A stretch of DNA of 64,000 nucleotides from Nonomuraea ceibae (GCF_019396325.1 NZ_JAHKRO010000039.1:1-64000); one strand, 5' to 3'. Positions 8,814 through 18,085 are shown, counted from the stretch's first letter. A program made the numbers and translations. Notes: generated from the sequence alone by a model not told the origin.

Positions 8814-9469
8814 ACGACGCAGAGCTGATGGTCCTGCCCCTCGTGGTCAGGATCGAACGGGCCACGCCCCCCGAGCGCACCGACGCCCTGGAGGCCGCGG
8901 CGACGGCCGTGCTGAGCCTGCTCGACGACCCCGGCGAGTGGGCCGCCGAGCTGCATGCTTGGCAGTCCACCGGCAAGATCCGCAAGGTGGTCCGGCGGGC
9001 CAGGGGCGCCGAGTGGCGCCGGGCGCTCGCGCTGCCCGGCCGCACGATCGAGCACCGCAGCGCCGAGGTGCGCGTGCACCCGCCGGTGCCGCTCGATGAC
9101 TGGCCGCGCGACCTGGCCCGGCTGCAGGTGTCCGGCACCGAGCTCGCCGACACGCGCGAGCCCGGCCCGGCCGAGCCGCCGGTCCTGTGGGAGAACGCGC
9201 GCCTGGCCATGTCCGCGGGCAAGGCGATGGCGCAGGCCGGGCACGCCGCCCAGCTCGCCTGGTGGGCCAGCGACGACGCCGGGCGGGCGGCCTGGCGCGA
9301 GCGCGGCCTGACCGTGTCGGTGCGCGCCGCCGCCCGCGAGCCGTTCGACGCCCTGGCCGCCGCCGGGCTGCCCGTGGTGCGCGACGCCGGGTTCACCGAG
9401 ATCGAGCCCGGCTCCAGCACGTTCGTCGCCGACGTCCCGTGGCTGCGGGCCGACTCGGCTAGAGCGTGA
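8810..9469 (+). CDS. Pth2-family peptidyl-tRNA hydrolase-like protein
   Basis: A 219-residue protein. The segment MSAGKAMAQAGHAAQLAWW (from about residue 132) matches the KMxxGKxAAQxxHA signature of archaeal/eukaryotic-type peptidyl-tRNA hydrolases, here placed in the C-terminal half after about 125 residues of extra N-terminal sequence. Actinobacteria carry this protein besides the standard Pth. Activity is inferred from the motif only. It is coupled by ATGA to the MFS gene and converges by 11 bp with the DUF3616 gene. Confidence 0.75.
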   Translation: MNDAELMVLPLVVRIERATPPERTDALEAAATAVLSLLDDPGEWAAELHAWQSTGKIRKVVRRARGAEWRRALALPGRTIEHRSAEVRVHPPVPLDDWPRDLARLQVSGTELADTREPGPAEPPVLWENARLAMSAGKAMAQAGHAAQLAWWASDDAGRAAWRERGLTVSVRAAAREPFDALAAAGLPVVRDAGFTEIEPGSSTFVADVPWLRADSARA

Positions 9470-10427
9470 AGACGTCCGCCAGCACCCCGCCCGCGGGCGT
9501 GATCCGCGCCGGTGACGGGCTGTCGTAGACGACCATCAGCCGCCCGTCGTCGAGCAGCGCCAGGCCCTCCGGATGGTCGCAGCCGACCCCGTACGGAAGC
9601 TCCAGGACCGTCTCCAGCTCGTCCGCCGGGACCAGGAGCTCGCGCCGGGCGCCGATCCGCCAGCGCACCACCCGCACCGGCCCGTCCAGGTCCATCGTCG
9701 GCCCGGCCAGCAGCAGGAGCGAGCCCCGGTCCGGGCACATGTCGCGCACGCCGAGCCCGCCCAGGTCCAGGAAGTGCTTGCGGCACGGCTCGGCCAGGCT
9801 CAGCCGGCCCAGGCCCGCCTCCTGCGGCCGCAGCTCCAGCACCACCGCCCAGCCGCGCAGCACCGGCCCGCGCAGTCCCAGGTAGACGCGGCCGGCGGTG
9901 ACCGCGATGCCCTCCACGTCGAAGCCGTTGTCCTTGCCCGGCAGCGCCAGGAACGGCCCCAGGTGCGGGTCGTCGCGCAGGTGTCCGGTCAGCTCGCGCG
10001 GCCCCGACATGATCGCGCCGGGCTGCGGCGCGCCGGTCCGCGGGTCCAGCGGCAGCCGGACGAGGATGAACCGGTTCTCCTCCCGCACCACCGTGGCCAG
10101 CCGGGCGGAGGCGCGTCCGGGGTCCTTGGACTTGACCTTCTTGCGCTTGAGCGCGTGCGAGCCGGTCAGCCACAGGAAGCCGTCGGACCTGGCCAGGCCC
10201 TCGATGTCGGCCTCGTCGTCCGGCCCGGCGGGCAGGTCCACGTAGTCGGCCAGCCGGTGACCGCGCTGGTCGCCGTAGTGCTCGCCCGTCCACGACAGGT
10301 GCTCGAACGTGGCGGTCTCGTCGCCGGCCACCCACAGCCCGTGCGGGCTCTGCCGGATCGCCGACAGGTTCGTGTGCGTCCGGGCGGTCCGGGACGCGAG
10401 GTCGAAGCGGAGCTCTACCTGTTCCAC
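9459..10427 (-). CDS. DUF3616 protein, probable beta-propeller
   Basis: A 322-residue protein of the DUF3616 type. It has repeated strand-rich blades (for example DGFLWLTGSH and GVRDMCPDRGSLLLLAG) and no signal peptide or membrane segment, so it is probably a cytoplasmic beta-propeller. No enzyme motif is visible. The GTG at 10427 is the start. Its 3' end overlaps the convergent Pth2-like gene by 11 bp. Confidence 0.75.
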   Translation of the reverse strand: MEQVELRFDLASRTARTHTNLSAIRQSPHGLWVAGDETATFEHLSWTGEHYGDQRGHRLADYVDLPAGPDDEADIEGLARSDGFLWLTGSHALKRKKVKSKDPGRASARLATVVREENRFILVRLPLDPRTGAPQPGAIMSGPRELTGHLRDDPHLGPFLALPGKDNGFDVEGIAVTAGRVYLGLRGPVLRGWAVVLELRPQEAGLGRLSLAEPCRKHFLDLGGLGVRDMCPDRGSLLLLAGPTMDLDGPVRVVRWRIGARRELLVPADELETVLELPYGVGCDHPEGLALLDDGRLMVVYDSPSPARITPAGGVLADVFTL

Positions 10428-10528
10428 GCAGTCATGATGACACTTCGATAGCTTCCGCCACTTAAAGGGCTGTTATGCCGTACGCTCCCGTCGTGCTCGA
10501 TGGGGAAGACGGGACAGAGGGTGCCCGA

Positions 10529-11371
10529 GTGAAGACCAAGATCCGGCCTGGCAGCCCTCCGCCCAAACGCTCCCGCATCGGGGACCTGCGCATGGGGGTG
10601 GTCTACCGCGGGCTCGCCGTCGTGGCGGTCGTGGCCGTCGCCGCCGTCACCGTGGTGCTCGTCCGCCCCTCCGACCCGGACGAGGCAGGGCAGCGGCCGA
10701 TCGCCGCGCCATCGGCCGTGCCCGCCTCGTCCGCGCCACCCGCGTCCACCCCGCCGGCCTCGCTCGACCCGGCCCCGACGCCCGTCGCCGTCGACTCCAC
10801 CCCCACCCCCAAGCCGGGCTCGTCGCTCGCGCCCGGCTACACGGCGATGGAGGCCCTGTACGCCGACGACCGCCTGCCGAGACTGCCTGCCAAGATCCGG
10901 CGGCTGAAGCTGCCCGCCCCCGCCAAGCGCCTGCTGAAGGACAAGCGCGCCGGCCTCGCCCTGCCGGACCTCGGCCGCCCCTGGAAGACGTACGGAGCCG
11001 CGCCGTTCACCAGCAAGCAGGTGCTGCCCAAGCTGCGCGGCGACAGCAGGCGCGGCATGCTCGTGAGCTGCCCGGTGCCGATCAAGCCGCAGAAGTTCCC
11101 CCGCGACACCGCGCTGCTGGCCGCCCGCTGGACGCTCAACCACCACCCCGAGGGCGCCAAGGTCCGCTGGCTGGCCTCCCAGCCGGTCAAGCGCGGCTGG
11201 ATGCTCGTCTACCAGGTCTCGTACGGCAAGCGCAGCTCGCGGGCGGCGGTCGTGGTGGCCGACAGCGGAATGGCCAAGCCGGGTTTGGCGTTTGTGACAG
11301 TGCCTGACTCGCAGCGCAAGAGGTGGCGCGACATCACGCGCGTGGTCTCCGGGGTGCGTGTCCTAGGCTAA
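10529..11371 (+). CDS. Membrane-anchored protein of unknown function
   Basis: A 280-residue protein, not recognised. A basic N-terminus of about 25 residues is followed by one membrane helix (RGLAVVAVVAVAAVTVVLV), a Pro/Ala/Ser-rich spacer of about 65 residues, and a basic globular part of about 170 residues that should lie outside the cell. I prefer the GTG at 10529 (GAGGG 7 nt upstream) to the ATG at 10475. It precedes ftsH by 36 bp and may be in the same operon. Confidence 0.65.
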   Translation: MKTKIRPGSPPPKRSRIGDLRMGVVYRGLAVVAVVAVAAVTVVLVRPSDPDEAGQRPIAAPSAVPASSAPPASTPPASLDPAPTPVAVDSTPTPKPGSSLAPGYTAMEALYADDRLPRLPAKIRRLKLPAPAKRLLKDKRAGLALPDLGRPWKTYGAAPFTSKQVLPKLRGDSRRGMLVSCPVPIKPQKFPRDTALLAARWTLNHHPEGAKVRWLASQPVKRGWMLVYQVSYGKRSSRAAVVVADSGMAKPGLAFVTVPDSQRKRWRDITRVVSGVRVLG

Positions 11372-11407
11372 TTGATCATCATTGCGGCGATTTGGGGGAG
11401 TGGCGCC

Positions 11408-13318
11408 GTGGAAGAACGGACTGGATCGCCGCAGGTGCCGAAGAAGGGCAAGGTCAAGCCGCCCTGGCGGGCCGAAGGGCTGCCCGGCACCCCAGGCGGC
11501 CGCCCGAAGATCAACTGGTGGCGGTTCGCCGTCACCCTGCTGGTCGTCTACGCGGCGTTCTTCTTCGTCTCGTCCTTCTTCGACAGCAACCAGGTCGAGA
11601 CCGTCTCCTACACCGAGTTCACCAAGCAGGTGAACGGCGGGAACGTCAAGGAGATCTACGCCACCGGCCTGTCGGTCGAAGGCCATCTCAAGAGCGCGGC
11701 CAAGGACCCCGGCAGCGGCAACCAGTCCTATACGGACTTCCGCACCGAGATCCCCACCTTCGCCAACACCGACCAGCTCTCGCAGCAGCTCAACGCGGCA
11801 GGTGTGGAGATCAAGGCCGAGCCGCTCACCTCGGGCCGCGGCTTCTTCCTCAACCTCCTGCTGTCGCTGCTGCCCGTGCTGCTGCTGGCCGGGCTGTGGA
11901 TCTGGATCATGCGCCGCGGCGCCAGCATGATGGGCGGCGGCGGACTCGGCGGCCTCGGCAAGTCGAAGGCGGCCAAACCCCTCGAAGCGGGGCAGGTGCG
12001 GGTCACGTTCGAGGACGTGGCGGGCATCGACGAGGTGGAGAACGAACTCGTCGAGATCGTCGACTACCTCAAGGACCCCGACAAGTACCGCAGGCTCGGC
12101 GCCAAGCTGCCCAAGGGCGTGCTGCTCGCCGGCCCGCCCGGCACCGGCAAGACGCTGCTCGCGCGGGCCGTCGCCGGCGAGGCCAAGGTGCCCTACTTCT
12201 CGGCCAGCGCGTCCGAGTTCATCGAGATGATCGTCGGCGTCGGCGCGTCCCGGGTCCGCGACCTGTTCGAGGAGGCGCGCAAGGTCGCCCCGTCGATCGT
12301 GTTCATCGACGAGATCGACGCCATCGGCCGGGCACGCGGCGGCGCGGGCGGCATCGGCGGCCACGACGAGCGCGAGCAGACGCTCAACCAGATCCTCACC
12401 GAGATGGACGGCTTCTCCGGCGCCGAAGGCGTCATCGTCATCGGCGCCACCAACCGGCCCGAGGTTCTCGACCCGGCCCTGCTGCGGCCCGGCCGCTTCG
12501 ACCGCACCGTCCAGGTCGGCCTGCCCGACCAGGCCGGCCGCACCGCCATCCTCGGCGTCCACAGCAGGGGAGTGCCGCTCGACGGCGCCGTCAGCCTCGA
12601 CCAGCTCGCCAAGACCACGCCCGGCATGACCGGCGCCGACCTGGCCAACCTCGTCAACGAGGCGGCCCTGCTCGCCGCCAAGCGCGGCAAGGAGAAGGTC
12701 GGCATGGCCGACTTCGCCGACGCGCTGGAGAAGCTCCAGCTCGGCGCCGCCCGCAGCATCGTCATGCCCGAGGACGAGCGCACCCGCACCGCCTACCACG
12801 AGGCCGGACACGCCCTGCTCGGCATGCTCCAGCCCGGCGCCGACCCGGTCAGGAAGATCTCCATCATCCCGCGCGGCCGGGCGCTCGGCGTCACGCTGTC
12901 CACCCCCGACACCGACCGCTACGCCTACGACGAGAAGTACCTGCGCGGCCGCATCACCGGCGCGCTCGGCGGCATGGCGGCCGAGGACGTCATCTACGGC
13001 GTCATCACCACCGGCGCCGAGAACGACCTGGAGCAGGTCACCATGATCGCCCGCGGCATGGTCGGCCGCTGGGGCATGTCGGCCAAGGTCGGCCCGCTCA
13101 CCATCCTGCCCAGCGACGGCCAGCCGCAGGCCTCGCCCGCCACCCTCGCCATCGTCGACGAGGAGGCGCGGCGGATCGTGGACGAGTGCTACGCCGACGC
13201 CGTGCGCATCCTGCGCGAGAACCGCGACAAGCTCGAAGGCATCGTCGCCGCCCTGCTGGAGCACGAGACCCTCGACGAGGCCACCGCCTACGGAGCCGCC
13301 GGTTTGGCCAAAAGTTAG
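11408..13318 (+). CDS. ftsH: ATP-dependent zinc metalloprotease FtsH
   Basis: A 636-residue membrane AAA+ protease. The order is a Pro/Lys-rich tail, a membrane helix near residues 40-60, a periplasmic-side FtsH_ext domain, a second helix near 155-175, and the AAA core with Walker A GPPGTGKT (242-249), Walker B FIDEID and the second region of homology RPGRFDR. The M41 zinc site HEAGH is at residues 464-468, with the third ligand in AENDLEQ. It degrades misassembled membrane proteins. The GTG at 11408 has GGGGGAG 7 nt upstream. It lacks the usual hpt-folE surroundings and may be a second FtsH. Confidence 0.95.
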   Translation: MEERTGSPQVPKKGKVKPPWRAEGLPGTPGGRPKINWWRFAVTLLVVYAAFFFVSSFFDSNQVETVSYTEFTKQVNGGNVKEIYATGLSVEGHLKSAAKDPGSGNQSYTDFRTEIPTFANTDQLSQQLNAAGVEIKAEPLTSGRGFFLNLLLSLLPVLLLAGLWIWIMRRGASMMGGGGLGGLGKSKAAKPLEAGQVRVTFEDVAGIDEVENELVEIVDYLKDPDKYRRLGAKLPKGVLLAGPPGTGKTLLARAVAGEAKVPYFSASASEFIEMIVGVGASRVRDLFEEARKVAPSIVFIDEIDAIGRARGGAGGIGGHDEREQTLNQILTEMDGFSGAEGVIVIGATNRPEVLDPALLRPGRFDRTVQVGLPDQAGRTAILGVHSRGVPLDGAVSLDQLAKTTPGMTGADLANLVNEAALLAAKRGKEKVGMADFADALEKLQLGAARSIVMPEDERTRTAYHEAGHALLGMLQPGADPVRKISIIPRGRALGVTLSTPDTDRYAYDEKYLRGRITGALGGMAAEDVIYGVITTGAENDLEQVTMIARGMVGRWGMSAKVGPLTILPSDGQPQASPATLAIVDEEARRIVDECYADAVRILRENRDKLEGIVAALLEHETLDEATAYGAAGLAKS

Positions 13319-13387
13319 CGAGGGGCCGACGTAGGCTCGGCCCGCGCCGGGGAACGACCATCGGAACGACGATCGGGAGGACTTGGC

Positions 13388-13927
13388 GTGACTCTGACGG
13401 ACCAGCTCGTCGCCGAGCTCGGCGATCCCGGCCTGGAGCAGCTCGCCGGGATGCTCGGCACCGACCCGGCCACGGTCCGCGAGGTCCTCAGGGCGGCGAC
13501 CGGCGTCGTCGTCGCCGGCATGGTCCGCAGCTCCGAGCACCCCGACGGCGCCGAGGCGCTGCGCGGCGCGCTCGACGACCACGTCGACGCCGACCCCTTC
13601 AACGGCGACGTCGCCACCCTGGCCCGCGACGGGCAGAACATCCTCGCCCACGTCCTCGGCGGCCAGGGCGCCGACCACGCCGCCGACGCGCTCGCCGACC
13701 TGACCGGCCTCGACTCCGCCGCCCTGGTCAAAGTGCTGCTCCTGCTCGCCCCCATGGTCATGTCACTGCTCGCCGACCGCGCCGAACGCGCCGGCATGAG
13801 CACCCAGGACATGACCGCCGAACTCCGCCGCGAGCGCGCCGCCGTCCCCGCCGCCCTCGAACCCCTGCTCGCCGACCTCCTCGGCGCCCCGTCCTCGCCC
13901 ACGCGGTCGCCGCACGCCGAATGGTGA
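13388..13927 (+). CDS. DUF937-like helical protein
   Basis: A 179-residue, mostly alpha-helical protein. Its pattern of short amphipathic helices around LEQLAGMLGTDPATV and a central hydrophobic stretch near LVKVLLLLAPMVMSLL matches the DUF937/YidB type. Function is unknown. The GTG start has GGGAGGA 6 nt upstream. It lies 69 bp after ftsH and 16 bp before maf, so the three probably form one transcript. Confidence 0.65.
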   Translation: MTLTDQLVAELGDPGLEQLAGMLGTDPATVREVLRAATGVVVAGMVRSSEHPDGAEALRGALDDHVDADPFNGDVATLARDGQNILAHVLGGQGADHAADALADLTGLDSAALVKVLLLLAPMVMSLLADRAERAGMSTQDMTAELRRERAAVPAALEPLLADLLGAPSSPTRSPHAEW

Positions 13928-13943
13928 CCGGTAGGCTGACCCG

Positions 13944-14525
13944 GTGATCGTTCTGGCCTCAGCTTCTGCCGCCCGCCTGGCCCTGCTGCGCAGCGCCGGA
14001 CTCGACCCCAAGGTGATCGTGAGCGGGGTCGACGAAGAGGCGTTCACCGCCCACACCCCCGCCGCCCTCGCCCTCGTGCTGGCCAAGGCCAAGGCCACCG
14101 CCGTCGCCGAACGGCTGGACGAAGGGCTGGTCATCGGCTGCGACTCCATCCTGGAGCTCGACGGCCGCCCCTACGGCAAGCCCGCCTCCGCCGAGGAGGT
14201 CGCCGAGCGCTGGCGGATCATGCGCGGGCGCACCGGCAGGCTCGTCACCGGCCACTGCGTCATCGACGTCGCCGCCGGCCGCCAGGCCGCCGAGACCGCC
14301 ACCACCGTCGTCCACTTCGGCCAGCCCACCGAAGAGGAGATCGCCGCCTACGCCGAGACCGGCGAGCCGCTCAACCTCGCCGGCGCGTTCAGCATCGAAG
14401 GACGCGGCGGCTGGTTCGTCGACGGCATCGAAGGCGACCACGGCAACGTGCTCGGCCTGTCGCTGCCGCTGCTGCGCCGCCTGCTCGACGAGCTCGGCTA
14501 CGCGGTCACGCCGCTCTGGCGCTAG
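13944..14525 (+). CDS. maf: Maf-like nucleotide pyrophosphatase
   Basis: A 193-residue Maf/Ham1-fold enzyme that hydrolyses nucleoside triphosphates, usually modified or dTTP/UTP, to monophosphates. The N-terminal substrate loop LASASAARLALLRSAG, the acidic GCDSILELDG with KPAS, and the FSIEGRGG..DGIEGD C-terminal signature are all present. The GTG at 13944 gives the canonical start at this loop. In other actinobacteria maf lies near acyl-CoA carboxylase genes; here it follows ftsH-DUF937. Confidence 0.9.
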   Translation: MIVLASASAARLALLRSAGLDPKVIVSGVDEEAFTAHTPAALALVLAKAKATAVAERLDEGLVIGCDSILELDGRPYGKPASAEEVAERWRIMRGRTGRLVTGHCVIDVAAGRQAAETATTVVHFGQPTEEEIAAYAETGEPLNLAGAFSIEGRGGWFVDGIEGDHGNVLGLSLPLLRRLLDELGYAVTPLWR

Positions 14526-14535
14526 CGTTTGCGAC

Positions 14536-15297
14536 ATGCGATCAATGCGCGACTTCGCCGCCGGCGTCGGCTTCTTCCTGCAAGGCGTGGGCTGGGTCGC
14601 CAGAAACGGGCGGTGGTGGCTGTTCGGGCTCATCCCGGCGCTCATCGCGTTCGCCGTCTACGTGGCGGCGCTGTACCTTCTCGGCACCAACGCCGGCACG
14701 CTGGCGGAGTTCCTGACGCCGTTCGCCGACACCTGGTCGTGGCGTGAGGCGTTCCGCACCGCGATCGCCGTCGCGCTCTTCCTCGGCGGGCTCGCCCTGG
14801 CCGTGCTCACGTTCACCGCGCTGACGCTGGCCATCGGGGAGCCGTTCTACGAGAAGCTGTCGGCCGCCGCCGACCCGCTGCCCGATGCCGAGGAGCAGCC
14901 CTGGTGGCGCACGCTGCCGCGCTCCATCCGCGACAGCCTCGTCACGCTGGGATACGTGCTGCTGTTCACGATCCCGCTGTTCTTCCTCGGGTTCGTGCCG
15001 GTGATCGGGCAGACCGTGGTGCCGGTGGTGGGGGCGGCGGTGTCCGGGTTCTTCCTCACCGTCGAGCTGACCACGCTGGCGCTGGAGCGGCGCGGGCTCG
15101 TCAGGAAGCAGCGGTTCGCGCTGCTGCGGGGCAGCAAGGCGGCGTCGCTCGGGTTCGGGGTGGTGGTGTTCGTGCTGTTCCTGGTGCCGTTCGTGGCGGT
15201 GATCGCGATGCCGGCGGCGGTGGCGGGCGCGGCCCTGCTGGTCAGGCACCGCCTCGCCCCCGGCACGCCTACCACCCCGCCCCCGGCCCACCCGTGA
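14536..15297 (+). CDS. EI24/CysZ-like membrane protein
   Basis: A 253-residue integral membrane protein of the EI24 domain family, to which the sulfate transporter CysZ belongs. Four hydrophobic regions are visible at about residues 27-52, 72-100, 138-172 and 205-236. The family signature LAIGEPFYEKL lies after the second. Whether it carries sulfate is not known; actinobacterial members are uncharacterised. It starts 10 bp after maf and is probably co-transcribed. Confidence 0.85.
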   Translation: MRSMRDFAAGVGFFLQGVGWVARNGRWWLFGLIPALIAFAVYVAALYLLGTNAGTLAEFLTPFADTWSWREAFRTAIAVALFLGGLALAVLTFTALTLAIGEPFYEKLSAAADPLPDAEEQPWWRTLPRSIRDSLVTLGYVLLFTIPLFFLGFVPVIGQTVVPVVGAAVSGFFLTVELTTLALERRGLVRKQRFALLRGSKAASLGFGVVVFVLFLVPFVAVIAMPAAVAGAALLVRHRLAPGTPTTPPPAHP

Positions 15298-15302
15298 GCG
15301 AG

Positions 15303-15416
15303 CTGTAGCACCTTGTCCGCAGGGCGCCCTTGCCGTTTGTTCACCGGGGTGCCCTCGCCACGCCGCTTGTCCACAGGCCGCACCCCCGCTGCGCCGCCCG
15401 TCCACAGAACCCGTTC
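15303..15416. repeat. About 30-bp degenerate tandem repeat with DnaA-box-like cores
   Basis: Four units, all in the same orientation, each contain a 9-mer like the actinobacterial DnaA box: TTGTCCGCA (15313), TTGTTCACC (15337), TTGTCCACA (15367) and CCGTCCACA (15398). Spacings are 24, 30 and 31 bp. The sequence around each core (for example CAGGCCGCACC) is also partly repeated, so this is a minisatellite rather than scattered 9-mers. It fills most of the 161-bp gap before the DUF4192 gene. Confidence 0.55.
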
Positions 15417-15458
15417 CACCCGCCTCCCGCACCCCTCGTCCCCGGCATCCTCCATGCC

Positions 15459-16520
15459 ATGACGACGAACACCTCCGAGCCCTGCCTCACCCTGACCAGC
15501 CCCGCCGACATCCTGGCCGCCGTGCCCTACCTGGTCGGCTTCCACCCTGCCGACAGCCTCATCGTGCTCGGCATCGCCCAGGGCCAGGCCAAGGTCGCCG
15601 CCCGCTGGGGGCTGCCGTTCCCGCCCGGCACCCTCGACCCCCTGGCGGCGCTGATCGCCCGCGAGAAGCTGGCCCAGGTCGTCGTGGTCGGCTACGGCCC
15701 GGGTGAGCGCGTCACCCCGGCCGTCGACGAGGCCAGGGCCGTGGCGGCGAGGGCGGGCGTGGAGGTCGCCGAGGCGATGCGCGCCGACGGCGGTCGCTAC
15801 TGGTCCTACGTCTGCGACAGCACCCGCTGCTGCCCGCCCGAAGGCACCCCCTACGACCCGACGTCGAGCCGCGTCGCCGCCGAGGCGACCGTGCGCGGCC
15901 TGGTCGCCCTCCCCGACCGCCAGACCCTCGAACGCACCCTCGCCCCGGTCACCGGCCCCGTCCGGATGGCGATGCGCCGGGCGACCTCAGCCGCCGTCGC
16001 CGAGCTGACCAGCGGACTCGCGGCAGATCCCGACCCCGACGCGTACGCCCGCCGCTTCGTGACCGGCGGCCTGGCCCGGCTCCACGCCGCCCTCGCACGC
16101 GGCGACCGGCTCAGCGACGCCGACGCCTCCCGGCTCGGCCTCGACCTGGCCGTCATCCGGGTGCGCGACGAGGCGTGGACGCTGATGGACGGCTCCCATG
16201 CCGCCCTCTGGAAGGACCTCACCCGCCGCCTGGAGCCCCGCTACGTGCCGCCGGCGGCCACGCTGCTGGCGATGGCGGCCTGGCGGGCGGGCGACAGCAT
16301 CACCGCCACCATCGCCCTCGAACGCGCACTGAAGGCCGACCCGCACTACTCGATGGCCAACCTGCTCATGCACGCCCTGCAGAACCTGCTCTCACCCGGC
16401 ATGGTCGACGCCCGCCTCCCGACGCCGGCGGAGCTCGACACGGCGATGGGCGAGCCGCACATCGGCTGGCTCGTCCCCCTGCTCGCCACCCTCGACGACG
16501 GCGACCAGGCCTGCGCCTGA
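15459..16520 (+). CDS. DUF4192 protein
   Basis: A 353-residue actinobacterial DUF4192 protein. The N-terminal hallmark is SPADILAAVPYLVGFHPADSL (here in two parts, residues 14-34), followed by LIVLG. A paired cysteine segment CDSTRCCPPEGTPYD sits near residue 120. The C-terminal third reads as TPR-like helices (MAAWRAGDSITATIALERAL). Function is unknown. I start at the ATG at 15459 because the family begins just before the SPADIL motif; the sequence before it is the tandem repeat. Confidence 0.85.
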   Translation: MTTNTSEPCLTLTSPADILAAVPYLVGFHPADSLIVLGIAQGQAKVAARWGLPFPPGTLDPLAALIAREKLAQVVVVGYGPGERVTPAVDEARAVAARAGVEVAEAMRADGGRYWSYVCDSTRCCPPEGTPYDPTSSRVAAEATVRGLVALPDRQTLERTLAPVTGPVRMAMRRATSAAVAELTSGLAADPDPDAYARRFVTGGLARLHAALARGDRLSDADASRLGLDLAVIRVRDEAWTLMDGSHAALWKDLTRRLEPRYVPPAATLLAMAAWRAGDSITATIALERALKADPHYSMANLLMHALQNLLSPGMVDARLPTPAELDTAMGEPHIGWLVPLLATLDDGDQACA

Positions 16521-16542
16521 GCCGTTCCGGCGTGGCTGCGGG

Positions 16543-16887
16543 TCAGAGCCCGCCCTCCTCGCGCCGCCGCCGCTCGTTGTAGGCCCGCATCCGGGGCGGA
16601 TACCCGGTCAGCTGCACGTCGTAGACCGGGAGAGCGAGGTCACGCGCCACCTTGTGGATCACGGCGGGCGAGCCGACCCGGCGCCGCGTCCACTCCCCGT
16701 CGTCGGCGACGGCCACGGCGGTGGTGTCGGTCGCGAACGTCTCGGGCTCGACGTAGAACTCCACGCCGCGCCGCGACCGGGCGAAGGCGATCAGCGCTTC
16801 GATGTCGGCGTCGGTCGCCTCACGATCGAACTTAGCGATCTTCGGGCCGCGCCGCCGCCGGAGGCCGTAGCGGTCTCGCCATCTCAT
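16543..16887 (-). CDS. Small conserved basic protein of unknown function
   Basis: A 114-residue protein with strongly basic ends (RDRYGLRRRRGPK and RAYNERRRREEGG). The middle could form a small alpha/beta domain (DADIEALIAFARSRRGVEFYVEPETF). An AAGGA lies just before the ATG. The upstream region has an unusually A/T-rich TATAAAAA box at the end of CTTGACGGTATAAAAAGG. I recall similar short proteins in actinobacterial genomes but know no function; the family assignment is not secure. Confidence 0.6.
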   Translation of the reverse strand: MRWRDRYGLRRRRGPKIAKFDREATDADIEALIAFARSRRGVEFYVEPETFATDTTAVAVADDGEWTRRRVGSPAVIHKVARDLALPVYDVQLTGYPPRMRAYNERRRREEGGL

Positions 16888-17293
16888 GCATCCTTTTTAT
16901 ACCGTCAAGTGGTACTAGTGCGCATGCCAAGCGTTGCCCCACCCCCGCGAAAAGCGCCCATTCCCACCATCCGCCCAGCTCAAGCCCCGATCCAGCCCTT
17001 CCGCATTAACCAAATTGCCTGCCACGATCCCCTCACCGGATGACGATTTCCGAAGCCCCGATTCTTGCGCCCACCCCGAATATCACCCCCGAACACCGCC
17101 ACCCCCAAGACCATTCGCCCACACAGGACGAATCCGGTCACCCATCACCCTGAATCCCGGGGCTGCGATCTCGGGGATGCCTCGGGGTATCACCCGATGC
17201 CACGACCGGCCGCCGTGACGCAGTATGTGAGGAGACCGTCAGCGCTGCGGCCGGCAGGTTCCGGCGAGGGGGCGGCGCTACCGAAGGAGAGGC
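16888..17293. other. 406-bp intergenic region
   Basis: This gap separates the leftward small protein from the rightward DUF1707 gene. Its left end holds the promoter of the small protein, with an imperfect TACC-7-GGTA inverted repeat at about 16900-16915. The rest is C-rich on this strand with many CACCCC-type runs and lacks a convincing ORF, tRNA or terminator. The Shine-Dalgarno GAAGGAGAGG at its right end belongs to the next gene. Confidence 0.5.
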
Positions 17294-17887
17294 ATGGGCG
17301 TTATGGCTGGGGTACCGACACCCCCGGGGCAGCTGCCGCCGGCTCATCTGCGCGTCACCAACGAGGACCGCGAACACGTCGTCGAGCACGTCAAGGCCGC
17401 CTACAGCGAGGGCCGCTTCGACAAGCTCGAGTTCGACGAGCGGCTGGAGCGCGCGATGACGGCACGCACGCACGGCGACCTGATGCCCATCATGACGGAG
17501 CTCTACGGCGCCAACGCCGTGCCCCGCCTGGCCGCGCCCCCGCGCATGCCCGCCGCCCGCCCGGAGGCCCCGCCGGAGAGCAACGAGCGCCTCGGCGCCT
17601 CCGCCGCCCACCTGCTCGCCCTCGTCGGCTTCCCCATCCTGGGCCCGCTCGTCCTGCTCCTCACCGGCGGCAAGACGTCCCCGTACATCCGGCGCCACGC
17701 CATGGAGGCGCTCAACTTCCACCTGACGGTCACGGGCGCCACGTTCCTGCTGCCCTTCACCGTCATCGGCGTCGTGCTCCTGCCCTTCATCTGGGTGGGC
17801 GCCGTCATCCTCTCCATCGTCGGCGGCGTCTCCGCCCTCTCCGAAGGCACCTTCCGCTACCCCCTGACCCTCCGCCTGATCAAGTAG
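17294..17887 (+). CDS. DUF1707-DUF4870 membrane protein
   Basis: A 197-residue two-domain protein. Residues about 15-67 are a DUF1707 domain (RVTNEDREHVVEHVKAAYSE..FDERLERAMTARTHGDL), a cytoplasmic module common in actinobacteria. A Pro-rich linker leads to a DUF4870 membrane domain (about residues 95-195) with hydrophobic segments at 108-126 and 140-180. GAAGGAGAGG precedes the ATG. Function is unknown. Confidence 0.85.
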   Translation: MGVMAGVPTPPGQLPPAHLRVTNEDREHVVEHVKAAYSEGRFDKLEFDERLERAMTARTHGDLMPIMTELYGANAVPRLAAPPRMPAARPEAPPESNERLGASAAHLLALVGFPILGPLVLLLTGGKTSPYIRRHAMEALNFHLTVTGATFLLPFTVIGVVLLPFIWVGAVILSIVGGVSALSEGTFRYPLTLRLIK

Positions 17888-18013
17888 CCCGCCACTCCGA
17901 CACCCCGAGGCCCCTGGCCCCACCACCGACCCCCCAACCGCCGCCACCCGGCTGCCAGCCCGCGCCCCCGCTGCCCACAGCGGCCCCGGCTGGTGGCATC
18001 CTGGGCGAGCAGT

Positions 18014-18085
18014 TCGCGGTTGGGGAACGACGGTCGCCGGCCTGCTCGCGGTTGGGCCCTGCGGTCGCCGGTCAGTCCGCGATAT
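18014..18085. repeat. 32-bp tandem repeat, about 2.3 units
   Basis: TCGCGGTTGGG followed by CGGTCGCCGG recurs with starts at 18014 and 18046; a degraded third start (TCCGCGATA) lies at 18076. Confidence 0.55.

Noticed and set aside
15303..15416. Chromosome origin because of DnaA-like boxes
   Set aside because: No dnaA, dnaN or other origin genes nearby and only one perfect box.
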